Below, in pieces: positions 18,919 to 30,100 of a DNA stretch of 64,000 nucleotides; the first letter of the stretch is position 1, and each line of letters opens with the position of its first letter. The notes beneath the pieces were generated by a model. That model was not told the DNA's origin and did no database searches. It was given only the letters and a program-made list of their open reading frames with translations. A program made the position numbers and the translations under genes. The stretch spans positions 480,966 through 544,965 of the forward strand of contig NW_015438371.1 in the NCBI RefSeq assembly GCF_001293395.1. The letters are read 5' to 3'. The stretch is from Leptomonas pyrrhocoris (taxonomy: Eukaryota; Euglenozoa; Kinetoplastea; Trypanosomatida; Trypanosomatidae).

Positions 18919-20103
18919 TCACACTAGCGGTGCTTCGCCGGCCACGCGAAGCTCTTGGTCGTAGGTGTGCGGTATTACCAGACTTTGACTCGTCATGTCC
19001 ACCTCGTCGGCAAGCAACAGCGCATTCGACTCCCACATCGTCCCCTCCGCAGCCACCTCCGGGAAGGTAATCTGCAGCTCCGTGAAGATGGAGAAGTGCT
19101 TCACGGCCAGGCACGGCAGCAGCCGTTCCCCACTCGGTAGACCCGCGTGCGCCTCGTCAAGGCGGAGGAGGACCTCCACGGTGGCTGTCTGCCCAGTGCC
19201 CAACGGCCCCGCTGGAAACACCACCTCTTGCTTAAAGAACGTGAAGGTGTCCTTGTAGGTGCACCAGTCGTCGCGCGGAAAGCTGTGCCGCTGCGCCATG
19301 GTCACCTTACACCGACTTAGTGCCTTATCCCTCGCAAAGTTCGTCACCCGAATGCGCAGAAGAGCGGCGGTGGCGTCGGCCGACACCGGCATCGCACTCA
19401 CCAGTGCATCAGCGCCATCCGCGTTATTGAAGCTCGACGACACGGCCGTCACTGCGGGCAGCTGCACGTGCGAGTGCAACAGCACAATCTCTGGCGCTAT
19501 CGCCGCCTCCGTCCGGATGAAGGACTCCTCGTCCACGCAGCAGAAGCAAGAGCCGCAGCACCGGCACTTGGCGATGTGCGCCTCCGACAGGGGCAACGCT
19601 TTCAAATTCTGTCGGGCGGGCTGGAGTTGCGAGATGGGCACCGCCTGCGTCACGGTGAGGTCGTACTCCACCTCCGCATCAAACCCGTGTGGGATGTCGA
19701 GGAGGCCTTTGAGCTTGTAGGCGAGCGTGCAGCCGTACTCGTGTCGACAGCGTTTGAACGACGGCGGTGCCTGCGAGGGCACAAGCACGGAGAAAGGGTA
19801 GACGTACGTGCCGGGTGCGAGCTGTGTGGAGCCCGAGCTGGCACTTCCCACTGGCGCCCCGAGGAGGGTGTGCACCTCCTCCACATGCGTAAAGTGGCGA
19901 TGCTCAGTGTAGGTGTGACCCTGCGCGTCACGCCTCTGCACGTAGAACTTCTCTTTCCCACGAAGGCGTATTCGCAGTGCGGTGAAGACGACCTCGTGGT
20001 GCACCTCCACCTGAAGTGCGCCGGTCACAGTGGAGGCTGGTGCGACTGTGTCGCCTTCACAGAGTATCGTGAGCGTGACTTTGGACTTCTCTAAAAACCC
20101 CAT
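18919..20103 (-). CDS. Arrestin-fold protein (alpha-arrestin-like), copy 2
   Basis: The 394-residue protein starts at the ATG at 20103 (MGFLEKSKVTLTILCEGDTV). It matches the arrestin-like neighbour along its length: ALQVEVHHEVVFTALRIRLRG (quoted in part as VVFTALRIRLRG, 38-49), LAPGTYVYPFSVLVPS near 95-110, LLDIPHGFDAEVEYD near 134-148, then a Cys-dense CRCCGSCFCC at 180-189 followed by DEESFIRT. Human alpha-arrestins (ARRDC) also carry a Cys patch (CCWFC) between the two halves; here it is richer and could bind metal or be palmitoylated (inference). The C-terminal half (about 200-380) keeps the second sandwich. The N terminus begins MG but is a poor myristoylation site. Together the two genes form a tandem pair about 990 nt apart. 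Confidence 0.85.
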   Translation of the reverse strand: MGFLEKSKVTLTILCEGDTVAPASTVTGALQVEVHHEVVFTALRIRLRGKEKFYVQRRDAQGHTYTEHRHFTHVEEVHTLLGAPVGSASSGSTQLAPGTYVYPFSVLVPSQAPPSFKRCRHEYGCTLAYKLKGLLDIPHGFDAEVEYDLTVTQAVPISQLQPARQNLKALPLSEAHIAKCRCCGSCFCCVDEESFIRTEAAIAPEIVLLHSHVQLPAVTAVSSSFNNADGADALVSAMPVSADATAALLRIRVTNFARDKALSRCKVTMAQRHSFPRDDWCTYKDTFTFFKQEVVFPAGPLGTGQTATVEVLLRLDEAHAGLPSGERLLPCLAVKHFSIFTELQITFPEVAAEGTMWESNALLLADEVDMTSQSLVIPHTYDQELRVAGEAPLV

Positions 20104-20684
20104 CCGTTTTTCTTTCCTCCTCGTGTTGGAAAGCGTGAGCAGCCGGTAACCTGTACCCGCTCACAAAGAATGGCGAGAACCAAGTTGCGAGGAGCGAAGT
20201 GAAAGAGAGGTAGGCAGCATAACACACACACACACAGGCATAGCAAGACAGAAAGATCGACATACAGAGTGTCAGCGGCTGCCTGCCCTCGCCTCTCAAG
20301 AATGCAGCTTGAGGTACACGGCCGCCACACGGGTGGCACTGGGAGAACAAACGATGCTGTCTATCACGCCAAGCGACGCGGAAGCCGCAATCCGATGAAG
20401 AGGCAAACAATAACAAACAGAAACAAGAGAGGTGCAGTCGGCCGTGCTTTTCCTCTCTGTATTATCGCTTTATTTCATTGCGGTGCAGAACAACAACGTC
20501 CCACCGAAAACACAAGCAGAGAAATCGCAGCGCCGTCTTTCGACGAGCGGACAACGAAGAGCCGTTTTACAGAGCAGGGGAGAAGAGTCATAAACAAAAG
20601 AAAAGAAGAAAACAAAAAGCCCAAAGTGGTGAGCACCAACGCGGCACACACACACACACACACACAGGCAGAACACACTACCGG
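20104..20684 (-). other. Intergenic stretch, no gene seen
   Basis: Contains CA runs at about 20220-20236 and 20643-20666 and a CT-rich sense-strand region upstream of 20103 that should carry the splice acceptor of arrestin-like copy 2. No coding frame with local composition. Confidence 0.6.
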
Positions 20685-22208
20685 CTACACCGCCGTTGTC
20701 GTGCAAAGGCGCGTTGCTAACTGCCGCGAAACCGCTGCGAGGAGCTGCGTCAGCATCTCCACGTCACGCACCGAAACAACGGCCACGTCTTCCTCGTTGA
20801 CGATGTGCACCGCGGAGGAGGACGCCGGGGCAGCAGCGTTCATCAGCTGCGGTGTCCGCGGAGGCGACACGACGGCGCACGGATCTGCTTTCCGACGCCG
20901 CGATGGGAGTAGAACACTCCCGCGGCTGCACCACACACGACGTTGTTCCTGCGTGACGTACCAGCCCTGCACGTCGTGCAGCGTTGCATGCATGCCGCAC
21001 AGCGTAGCAAGAAGGAAGCGCTGCTGCGCCAGGTTGCGTTGATCGGCCGTCCATGCAACCCAGCAGGCTTCCCATGTCGCTGTTGCGTTCTCTGCCTTGC
21101 CGACCGGCGTGGGGGGTACTGTGCTGAGCTCGAGAAGGAACGAGAGAAGCCTGCTGAGAGATGCACAGAGGGACGACCACCGCGATGGGTCCCACGCCGC
21201 CGTGCTGTCCTCTGCATCGTCCATCGCATTATGTTGTGTGACCGCACTGCTGTAGTCCGCGCTGCGTGCGCGCTTCACCGCCTCTCGCGAAGCTCCGATC
21301 GGACGCACGTTGGCTCCCGCCTCACCTGCAGTGGAGGGCTGGCTGTGCGGCTGCGAAGACAGCATCGCTTGCTCATTTGCCAATAGAGCTTGGCTGTTTT
21401 CGTCCGACACGGCAGAACTAATCGCGACGTCAGGTAATTCGGCAGTACCCTCCGACTGCTGCTGCTGCTGCTGATCTGGGCGGAGTCGATGGAGTGCCTC
21501 TTCGCACTCCAAGGTGAGGCAGTGCAACCATCGGAGCAGGACAGGAAAGTCATCCACCGTAATGGAGCCGAGCAGCAGGGCGTGTGTGGGGACCAAGGCC
21601 GCCGGCGAGGGGTCCAAAAGTCGATGCCGCACGAGCAGCGCCGGCGTTGGCAGCGTCGTCACGAGCGCGCGTTCCAGCACGGCGGAGGCGAAGGACCACG
21701 GGGTTTTCTTGAACGGTGGCGCACCGGCGGACTCGGCGTTGTGGCTGTCACCCGGCGGGTGTGTGGTGCCGTGCGCTGCATCGCTGCTACCTGTGGCAGT
21801 GCTGAAGATGTCGCCCCCTGCGTTGTCCGTCGCGCACAAATTCGGAGTTGGGGCTGCGGTCAGCCGAAGCAGCTCACCAAGGGAGTAGAAGAGCATCCCT
21901 GGAAAGCAATGAAGAGGGTGCTGCTGCAGGTGCTGGCGGGCGAGGGAGCCGCCAGCCTCGCCGTAGCCCTCCCTCCATTTCGTTTCCTCAGACGGCGTCG
22001 TGGAATGCGCTGCTGCTGCTGCTGCTGCAGCGGCGGCGGCGGCAGTCCCATTACGCCACCACACAGAAATACTCACAGACGCCTCGGACACTCGCTCCAA
22101 CAGCCATCGCTGCCCGTGAAGCTGCTGCTGCAGCTCCGCCTCATCTCGAAGGAGCTGCAGCAGCTGCCGACGCTGCGCTTCGCGCCTATGCGGTGCGGAG
22201 TGTGTCAT
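20685..22208 (-). CDS. Low-complexity protein of unknown function (507 aa)
   Basis: I do not recognise a domain. I start at the ATG at 22208 (MTHSAPHRREAQRRQLLQLL). The open frame continues up to an ATG at 22382, but that stretch contains a pyrimidine tract ending in CCAG (AG at 22359-22358), which looks like the splice acceptor. From 22208 the protein has an N-terminal helix rich in Arg/Gln/Leu (about 10-40), an Ala run of 12, then Leu-rich segments (ALLVRHRLL, FPVLLRWLHCLTLECEEAL) that look like helices of a folded core. A Gln run, a long disordered Ser/Ala/Glu middle, and another Leu-rich helix (LCASLSRLLSFLLEL) follow. The C terminus ends in a helix (VRDVEMLTQLLAAVSRQLA). No signal peptide, membrane segment or catalytic motif is visible. 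Confidence 0.6.
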   Translation of the reverse strand: MTHSAPHRREAQRRQLLQLLRDEAELQQQLHGQRWLLERVSEASVSISVWWRNGTAAAAAAAAAAAAHSTTPSEETKWREGYGEAGGSLARQHLQQHPLHCFPGMLFYSLGELLRLTAAPTPNLCATDNAGGDIFSTATGSSDAAHGTTHPPGDSHNAESAGAPPFKKTPWSFASAVLERALVTTLPTPALLVRHRLLDPSPAALVPTHALLLGSITVDDFPVLLRWLHCLTLECEEALHRLRPDQQQQQQSEGTAELPDVAISSAVSDENSQALLANEQAMLSSQPHSQPSTAGEAGANVRPIGASREAVKRARSADYSSAVTQHNAMDDAEDSTAAWDPSRWSSLCASLSRLLSFLLELSTVPPTPVGKAENATATWEACWVAWTADQRNLAQQRFLLATLCGMHATLHDVQGWYVTQEQRRVWCSRGSVLLPSRRRKADPCAVVSPPRTPQLMNAAAPASSSAVHIVNEEDVAVVSVRDVEMLTQLLAAVSRQLATRLCTTTAV

Positions 22209-22357
22209 GGGGAGAGGAAGCAGAGGAGAAACGAGGCCGCGGTGCTCAACGGAAGCAGCTTTCGAGCTTCTCGAAGTCTCGCGTGCTAAAATATAATAAA
22301 TTAGAGAAGAGATGCTCGTCTTTCGAAGTTTGTGAGGAATCTTCTGAGAGGTGTCTG

Positions 22358-22380
22358 CTGGCGTGGGAGGGAAAGAAGAC
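22358..22380 (-). promoter_or_regulatory. Splice acceptor deciding the start of the 507-aa protein
   Basis: On the minus strand the tract TCTTCTTTCCCTCCCACG is followed by CCAG, with the AG at 22359-22358. No ATG lies between it and 22208, leaving a 5' UTR of about 150 nt. It lies just inside the upstream ATG at 22382, which argues against that start. Confidence 0.55.
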
Positions 22381-23100
22381 ATATGTGTTTATTTCATATG
22401 AAAGATGCCGTGAATCATTCGAAACATGTCTTGCTGCTGCAAACTCCCTTCTCATAGAGGATGTGGCGAAGAAGCCTGCAGTAGCCGCAAGCAGGTGTAT
22501 TAAACTTCGGTGCGCCACATCATGAGGTGCGACACAACACACACACACACACACATCGCCTACCCACGTCATCGAAGCACGAAAGCGAAGGAGACGTGCT
22601 CATGAAGTTGTGCGCCGACGAAGCGGCACCTCGCACCTTCAATAAGCGCAACTACCGCAAACACTTAAGGGCATATATATTAGCAAATTTTTCTTTTATT
22701 TAGTAAATGATAAGGAAATAAACAAGCACCAGTAGAGATAACCGACACGGCGAAAAAAAAGGAAGGCCGAAGCCACTCTCCTTTGTGTGTTTCGCGTGGC
22801 GCACCACTACGCAGCTTTATTCTTCTTCCTTCTTTCCCTCCCACTCCCGTCTCACTGCGGGGCATTACACGTACCTGCACACACACGACGACAGAATAAA
22901 AAAAAAACGGTAAACGCTGGTGATCCGCACGCACTGCGGCCTTTCGGCTGAGTGCGCGGCGTCGGCACACGCATGGGCGGTGCCCGCGCGTGTGCGCTTG
23001 TGTGTGTGACTCGTATATGATGCAGAGCAGCGTTTGTGTATAGGTCCGTGTGTGTTCCACGAATGCTGGGGGATAAGGAAAGAAGAAAGTAGTAAAGAGC
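22381..23100 (-). other. Intergenic stretch, no gene seen
   Basis: Spacer and 3' UTR of the eL39 gene. Contains a short CA run at about 22538-22555. No coding frame or RNA gene recognised. Confidence 0.6.
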
Positions 23101-23256
23101 TTAGTAGTTCAGCTTCGTGCGGCGCCAGTGGCGGCGCTTCTCGTTCCACTTGATGCGGTTGCCCGTGCGAAGGCGAATCCAGTACGGCACCGGCTTGTTC
23201 TGGTTCATCTTCTTCGCGTACTTCTTCTTCACGGCAAGCGGCTTAAAGCGACCCAT
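23101..23256 (-). CDS. RPL39: 60S ribosomal protein eL39
   Basis: This 51-residue protein runs from [20 protein letters not shown] to the C-terminal [11 protein letters not shown]. It matches eL39 in length and along its whole sequence, including the invariant P-x-WIR.(R/K)TGN.I and KRRHWRRTK motifs. eL39 lines the wall of the peptide exit tunnel of the cytosolic large ribosomal subunit. The open frame extends further upstream, but that part is unlike eL39 and precedes the AG-containing leader, so the ATG at 23256 is the start. Confidence 0.97.
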
Positions 23257-24661
23257 GATTGCTCTGTTCTTTAATTGAAAAAACGTGAGGTGTGTTTCGA
23301 GGGAGCGACGACGAATGAGGGGGTATGATCTTCGCGCAGCGGCGGGAGATGCACAAACCAGTAGGGTTAACGAGAAGCTCTCTCTCCTGTTAGGGGGGTG
23401 GATGTCGTTGTTCAGTACGCGTGGTACGAAGGAGGGATGAAGCGCAAGAAGGACGACGTCGTTGGAGAGAAGACGAAGACGATGGGAGGGGGGAGGAAGG
23501 TGGAGAAGGGGAGAGACAGTTAAACTAAACCAATGCAGATCACTGAAGCACAGCTGAAAGAGCCAGGGAGCAGCAGACTCTTGCATTGGAAGTCATTCAC
23601 TTGTGATGAGACATAGCCGCATGAACCCACACTCTAAGTGACTTGACCTTCCTCCACACTTTCTCTTTTGGAGGTTATTTTTTTTTCCTTTCCCATTACG
23701 CTCAGCTCGACTCTTGCATGAAAGCCAGAAGAGAAGGACAGAAAACCGAGCACGGTAACGCCCACGCCGCCACCCCGGAAAGCGAAGAACACACGCTCCG
23801 TGGACCTTTCGTGCCGTCTTCTCTTTTCCCTCTCTATTCTCCTTGCGGAAAGTCTTGCGCACTTCAAGCCAGAGAGAGAGAAAACAGAAGAGAAAACTAC
23901 GGCGGCGCCGGCGATGACGCCTCGACGTTGTCGCCTGTGCCCTTGTCGACCAAAGACCTTCCTCTATCGTGTTGCTGTCTTTTACAAAAGCACGCGCATG
24001 TGCATCGTACCACACCACCGCCGCACCATCGCTGCAGCCCGTCCCTCCCAAAATGAAATGATATTAATAAAAGACCATCTAAAAAAAAAACCAACGAACA
24101 AACAAATATCATCCAAACAGACAACAGCCCCCCTTTCGACTTCCGCTTCACGGAGCCCGCCTTTCATCAACACACACGCGCACATAGACACAACAATGCT
24201 GTCAAGTGAAAAGAGAGTCGTCGTACATACACGCGCCACACACGAGGCGCTAGATCAAATCGAACAAAGAAAAGAGAGAAAAGAACAGAGAAGAGAGCGG
24301 CAGGCTTTGAACAGGCAACCCCCTCCCTTTGTTTTTCTTTAAATCAGATGGAGCACATCAATGAAAACGGCAATCATAAATCCGTCCCCTCCGCAGAGCT
24401 CTTTGTGCGAGCGGGGAATCCCTTCCCTTCAAATAATACCAACCACGTCACACACATACACACACAATCAGGGAAGCGCAGTGTGCAGCTGTAAACGGCA
24501 AAGGAAAAACAAAAACAGAAGAGGATCGGCGCATCGCTGCCTTTTCCATCGCAATGGGGCCGAGACACACAAGCAGCGTGCCCTCCCCTCTCTCAAAACG
24601 AAGGGACACTACGACGACGGCAGAAAGAGAGCGCTTTGTACGTCCATCTTCCGTACAGAGC
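23257..24661 (-). other. Intergenic stretch (1.4 kb), no gene seen
   Basis: Should hold the acceptor of the eL39 gene, its likely short 5' UTR and the 3' UTR of delta-COP. Short frames on both strands have non-coding composition. Contains A runs near 24081-24090 and CA-rich sequence near 24457-24468. Confidence 0.6.
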
Positions 24662-26260
24662 TCACTGAACGAAGACGTGATCCGTGATAAGGCGAGACTG
24701 CTGGCTGAAGCGCACGGCTTGGCCGTTCTGCGTCGACACCACCTCCGACACACCAACGTGGGCCACGCTGATTTCCGAGGAGAGAGCCACCTGCACAGGG
24801 AAGAAGAGCTCCTCGCCGTTGGAGCCCTGGTCCGAGTCTACGCTGATCTCGATATGACCGCTGGCGTTCTGGTGGCCCTCCACCACATCCATCGTCCAGA
24901 TCACATGCTCGCCGGCGATCACCTGACACGTACCGCACGACGGCTGCACCGCCTGCGGCGTCGTCCCGTAAAGGGGAATGGCGAGGCGGACAGGCCGCAG
25001 CGGCGGCGTGCTCGGGTCGGCCAGCTCATACTCGATCGTGATGCTCGACTGCTCCGGCCAGCAGGTGAAGTTGATAGGGGCAGGCGTTGAGGCTCCACTT
25101 GACTGCCGCCAGCGCAGAATGGTCACCGGCTGCTGCACCGGGAACGCCTTGCCGTCCGCCATCGTCAGCACCTGATCGCTAGCGAAGAGGGCCTTGTTTA
25201 CCTTGGCGTGCGCGCGGAAGGTGAAGGCGTCGCTGACCGGTGTGAGCATCAGCTTGACGTGGTCGCACTGGGGGTCCGTCACTGTGACGGTCAGCTCGCC
25301 CTTGATGTCGACCGCCGCCGGCTCCCCGTCGCGGCTCAGCGCGGCACTCATTTTCTCCTCGATGATGATGTTCACCGCCTCTTGTGCCGCGGCGGCGGCG
25401 GTGACCGGCAGGTCCATCGACGGCGGTTGCTGCCCCGCACCGGCCGCGAGTGGGACGGACAGCGCAGTGACACCCATTTCTTTCTGAATTTTGCTGCTGA
25501 TGTCGGTCTTGCGGGCCTTACCGAGACTCATGCCACTGCGCGGGGCAGCAGCGGCGGTGACTGGCATGGAGGTGGACGAGGCCGGCGCGGCGAAGGTGCC
25601 GTCCACCCCGCCAGCACCGCCGCCGGCGTACATGCTCATGCTGCCTGCGGCGCCGGAGCTGCTGCTGGCGCCGAAGCCGCCGTAGTTGGGGTCCTCCGAG
25701 CTGATGCCGCCGTACGCGCCACCGGTGGGGCCGCCGCCCATCTTGCGCTCCCGCATCTTGCGCGCGTGCTCCGCGGTAATCTTCCGCGCCTCCTCCATCT
25801 GCCGCTGCTTCTCCTCCAGTGCCATGCGCTCGTCGTAGGAGTCCATCTCGAGGTAGGTGCGGATCTGTTCCACCGTGCTGTTCCCCCGCTTCCCGCACAC
25901 GACGACCTCGTCCAGCGCGAAGAACACCTCGAAGGCGCGCAGCTCCAGGTTGGCCTCGGTGACGCCCTCGGGCACGTACTCGGGCAGCAGCCGACCCATG
26001 AGGTGCAGCGTCTCGAGGTCTTCGACGATGTTGCTCTTGGTGGTGGTCACGAGCACCAGGAAGAGGTCCTCCACGGGCTGGTAGACGTAGCGGACCGAGC
26101 CGGCATCGATGTAGGTCACCTGCTTGTTCACCGAGGAGTCAAGCAGACGCGGAAACGCGGAGAGGAGGCCTTCGACCCGCACGCGGCTAATGTCCGTGAA
26201 CTGGCGCGCGAGCACGATGCGGCCTTGCTTGCTCACCACACCGGCTGAAATGACGGTCAT
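24662..26260 (-). CDS. Coatomer subunit delta (delta-COP)
   Basis: From the ATG at 26260 the protein has 532 residues, the usual length for delta-COP. It starts MTVISAGVVSKQGRIVLARQ, the typical delta-COP longin-domain start. The longin domain covers about 1-140, with YVYQPVEDLFLVLVTTTKSN near 59-78 and LRAFEVFFALDEVV near 108-121. A Lys/Glu-rich helix (about 140-180) and a Gly/Ala/Ser-rich linker (about 180-265) follow. The mu-homology domain takes the C-terminal half (about 290-532), including KGELTVTVTDP, FRAHAKVNKALF and LRWRQSS-type strands. Delta-COP is part of the COPI F-subcomplex for Golgi-to-ER and intra-Golgi traffic. A pyrimidine tract ending CCTCAG (AG at 26278-26277) lies 16 nt before the ATG, which excludes the upstream in-frame extension. 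Confidence 0.97.
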   Translation of the reverse strand: MTVISAGVVSKQGRIVLARQFTDISRVRVEGLLSAFPRLLDSSVNKQVTYIDAGSVRYVYQPVEDLFLVLVTTTKSNIVEDLETLHLMGRLLPEYVPEGVTEANLELRAFEVFFALDEVVVCGKRGNSTVEQIRTYLEMDSYDERMALEEKQRQMEEARKITAEHARKMRERKMGGGPTGGAYGGISSEDPNYGGFGASSSSGAAGSMSMYAGGGAGGVDGTFAAPASSTSMPVTAAAAPRSGMSLGKARKTDISSKIQKEMGVTALSVPLAAGAGQQPPSMDLPVTAAAAAQEAVNIIIEEKMSAALSRDGEPAAVDIKGELTVTVTDPQCDHVKLMLTPVSDAFTFRAHAKVNKALFASDQVLTMADGKAFPVQQPVTILRWRQSSGASTPAPINFTCWPEQSSITIEYELADPSTPPLRPVRLAIPLYGTTPQAVQPSCGTCQVIAGEHVIWTMDVVEGHQNASGHIEISVDSDQGSNGEELFFPVQVALSSEISVAHVGVSEVVSTQNGQAVRFSQQSRLITDHVFVQ

Positions 26261-26276
26261 GAGAAAGCGAAGATAA

Positions 26277-26322
26277 CTGAGGAGGATGTACACCGACAAA
26301 GAAGAAAAAATAGAGTAAAGGC
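26277..26322 (-). promoter_or_regulatory. Spliced-leader acceptor of delta-COP
   Basis: On the minus strand a T/C-rich tract (CTATTTTTTCTTCTTTGTC) is followed by CCTCCTCAG, with AG at 26278-26277. This gives a 16-nt 5' UTR. Confidence 0.6.
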
Positions 26323-27179
26323 GAACGCAGGCAACGTAAGCGAAGCCAAACGCAGAGCAGCAGCAGCCGACAAAACACACACAAGATGAATGAAACCGCC
26401 GATAAGCGTCCGCGCACTCACGCCTTCTCTGATCTTCGTTTCTCTTTTCTTCGTTTTCTTCTTCTTCTCTCGCTCGAGCGTGAGAGACGGAAGGTCAGCG
26501 TGGATGTAAATAACAATAAAAGGAGAGGACGGATGAGGAAGGAGAGAGGCCCATGCGTTTCGAGGAGGAGTGCGGCGAAGGGCGGGCGAGGGAGAAACAG
26601 AGGTAGAGCTAAAATGAGGTCCCACCAAAAAGAAATACCCTCGCAGTCGCACACGCGTGAGATTTATACCACAAAGTCATCCAGGCTTGAGCGCCAGATG
26701 AGACATCCAAAGTACCACGCTGCCGCTGCTTCGTCGGATGGACGCGTTTAAGAAGACAAAGGGGGAGGGGAGGGAACGAATCATCGTTCTCATGGTCGCG
26801 GCGCCGCAACATAGGCGAATGCCAAATAACAGCGCCCTGGCTCCCCCCCCCTCCTTCCACTCAACGACGAGCGCAAAGTGTGATCGGAGTAGATACCACT
26901 GTAGGCTTTTCCTTTCCTTTTGTTTCCTATGTGTTCAATGAGAAAGCTCCAGCCGGCGAAATGTACACTCCCCGTACTGCAGCGTTTATTGCTTGACAGG
27001 CCAACCGACAGGCACGCGTCCCCTACAAATTCAAGTCTGCCCCTCAACATTCCAGCACGACAGCTCCAAAGCAGCCGTCGTTTTCGTTTCAAAAACATCC
27101 TTTTTATTCTTCTTCCTTAAACTCGAAGGGCCAACTGCGGCCAGCAAGGAAAGGAAGGAGAAAAAAGGCTGAAAAAAAC
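26323..27179 (-). other. Intergenic stretch, no gene seen
   Basis: Spacer between delta-COP and the CSC1-like channel gene, holding the latter's 3' UTR. No coding frame with neighbouring composition on either strand. Confidence 0.6.
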
Positions 27180-30100
27180 CTACACCGCAGGATCCACGTG
27201 AGAATCACTCGCTCTCACATCTTCTACGGGTACATCACCCGTTCGCACCGCTGCCGATGCCACACTGCGCTGCTGCGGCTCGTCTTCCACGACCGTGTCT
27301 ACCCGCTGCTCTTCCGCGCACCGAAGAGGGGATGGCAGAGATGATGATGATGGCGGTGGGGGTAATGGTGTTGTCGGAGACGCTTCGGAGGGTGTAGCGC
27401 TCTGCCGCTCTGCCCGAGTTGGCGACTCCTGCGGTGGTGTGGAAGCTGCTGCCGCGAACCGGTCCGTCACCGTCGTCTGGCTTTGCAGCGTTGCATCCAC
27501 CACCGCCGCGATGCACGGTTTCATGGCGCCAGCGTCCGTCCCGCTGCCGCTCTCGTTTCGCGCGAGCTGAGCAAAGGAGGGTGAACTTTGGTGCTCACCG
27601 CTGCTGCCGGCGCCGGGCGCATTCACGACCCGAACGTCGCCGCGCGATCCCCGCGGGCGATCCCGCTCCTCGCCGTCCGCGCTGTCCTCCTCGCTGTCCC
27701 AGCCGCTTGACTCGCCCCTGGCGTCATCCCCGTTCCAGCTGCGGTCCGCCATGTCCTCCTCAAACCAGGTCATCCCGCGATCCCAGTACCGCTCCACCAC
27801 GAAATTCGTCTCGTGCATGATGCGCACCTCACGTGCGGCGTCGATGGGGGACAGACGCTGGTGCTTTGGTTGGAAGCGCAGCGAGACCCCAGCCTTGCGC
27901 GGCAGGAGGTGGCTGAGGAAAGGGTTACGCGCGGAGTCGAAGAGGACCTGGTTCAGCGTCACGTGCTCGTAGCCCTCCATCGCGCCTTCCTCCTGGACAA
28001 GGTATTGGCGGCTTGCCCGACCCAGCTGACGCTCTTCGGGGTTGTCCTCCGGGTTGTTCTCGAACGGGGTATCGGCCCACGAAGCGTTGCTCTGTGACGT
28101 CCCTGCTGTTGCTGTTGCTGCTGGTGCCGTCCCGCCAGTTCCTGTGGGCGGTGCAGAACGCGCCGAGGACGAGAGGGGCGCGGGCACTGACGGTGGGTCG
28201 AATCGTGAGGTCCTGCCCCGCAGCGGCGTCGTGACCGTCGGTGCTAGTCCTGGAGACTGCTGCTGCTGCTGCTGCTGCCGTTTTTGATAACTAATCGGAT
28301 GAGTGTGATGATGCGGGTGCGGCGTGGCGGCGAAGTGCCGCGCGCAAGCGAGCGAGGCGGACCACCGGCGCGTTTTCACGTACACGTATACGGTCAACAC
28401 AAGGCCCGTGCCCAGGGAGACGGAGCAGAGCACCACGCCGCTGCTGTTATCCCGCAGGCCCATCAGCAGCACCCCGCCCGTCTCGGCGAAGCAGTAGAGC
28501 CACATCACACACCGAATGACCTGCGCAGGCACACCGAAGTCGGTGCAATCCTGCGCGGGCGACAGCGTCGGCCGGTAGCGGTCCGTCTGCTTCGCCCGCT
28601 GGCTCCAGTACCGCACAAAGAAGTACACTACCGTCAGCAGACCCAGCAGCGGGGCCGTCATGTGGAACAGCAGACCCATGGAAAGAATCATCAGATCGAA
28701 GCTGAGCAGCCGCGGAAACTCGAATTCGCAAGGCAGAAAGAGGGCGTCGTAGTTGCGTTGAATGCGGGCACTGCCGCGCAGCAGCAGCGCCTTCAGGATA
28801 CAAATCGGGTCCAGCAGGTCCATCCAGGTCGAGAGGCAGGTGGCGGAGATGATCTTGGCGTAGAAGTAGCCGTTGCTCGGCGTAACGCAGGCGACGATGA
28901 AGTTAATGAACGCCTCCTCATTTGGGTCGAACAGCAAATCGGTCAGGCGGCTCATGGCTCCCTGGAAGGCCGCCTGCGCAATCACGGCGGTCATCACCAT
29001 GAAGATGTACTGCAGGTACAGCTGCCCGCCGTCGCACTCGATGCGATTGAAGGCGCCCATCATGCGCACGAGTACGCGAATGATGTAGGGAAGCGCCACG
29101 TTGAAGAGGGCGAGCACCACCACCGGCAGATACGCGTTCACGAGCGACTGCAGCGTCGTGGAGAGCGAGGTGAAGTACGTTAAGAACTCGCCGATGCCCG
29201 GCAGCTGCGACAGGCTCTCCAGCGAACCGAGAAAGCTGATCGGAATGGACCAGGTGAGAATGAGCCCGATGTAAACCCAGAAGATGAAGAAGAAGCGGAG
29301 GTAGAGGGCACATCGACTTGCGGTGAGGCTGCTTTGGAAGATGCGTCCAGGTGGACCAGCGATGGTGGCGCTCAGCGAGGAGACCAGCCCGCCGAAGCGC
29401 GCCGTGAAGAGTTGAATAAACTCGAAGGCGCTGAGGGAGTCTTTGAAGATGACAAAGGCGGCTCCGGACACGGGCTGGTGCGGCACCCGCTCCAGCGCAT
29501 AGTTCAGATCCGCGGCGTTCTTGAAGAAGACGGACTCGTAATACGGGACGGCCGGCATCTCGTCACAGCACGCTGGAAAGCGGCATCGCGTCATCAGCAC
29601 CGCCTCGTCGCGACGGACCGCGTTGCCGCGAACGGCCACCGCGGTGCCGCTGTTCTCGTTGCTGCTCGGCACCGCGCTGCCGGAGACGACGACGCTCGTG
29701 GCCTGCAGCGGGGCCGACTCCAGCTGCCGGCCGCGTGGGCTGTGGTGGCGCCGTCGCCGCAGCGTACCGGCACCGGCGGCGCCGACGCGCAGTTCGGCGC
29801 TGTGCAGGCGCGTCTTCCGCTGCAGCGCCTTCTCATCCGCGATCGCCTCCTGCAGGTGCGCCATGGCCGACTCGGTGTTTGCAATCGTCTCCAGCAGGCC
29901 AAACGGCGGCTCCCGTGTGATGAGGATCTGCTCGACTTTCCCAGGCTCGGTGAAGGTGGCATCCTCGCGGCGCACGACGTAGTAGTGCATCCCGGCCGTC
30001 GAGAACAGGCAGTTGAGGCCGAGGCACTCGCAGATGGTATAGCTGTCGTTGGCGGGATTGTAGTCGTCGAAGATGCTGTCGTTCGTCACGTACGCGTTCC

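Noticed and set aside
21489-22289. A 266-codon + strand frame over the 507-aa protein gene
   Set aside because: Antisense to a better-supported frame with local acceptor signals. Arg/Gly/Gln-rich composition is typical of an antisense shadow.
23388-23396. Telomere-like GTTAGGG
   Set aside because: A single copy with no tandem array. It is not evidence of a telomere or subtelomeric position.
26261-26380. N-terminal extension of delta-COP with a Cys-rich hydrophobic start
   Set aside because: It spans the splice acceptor at 26277-26278, so the mRNA cannot contain it, and the family starts exactly at the MTVISAG ATG.
28284-29183. A 299-codon + strand frame within the channel gene
   Set aside because: It is antisense to the conserved membrane region of the CSC1-like gene. 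GC-rich coding DNA gives long antisense frames by chance.
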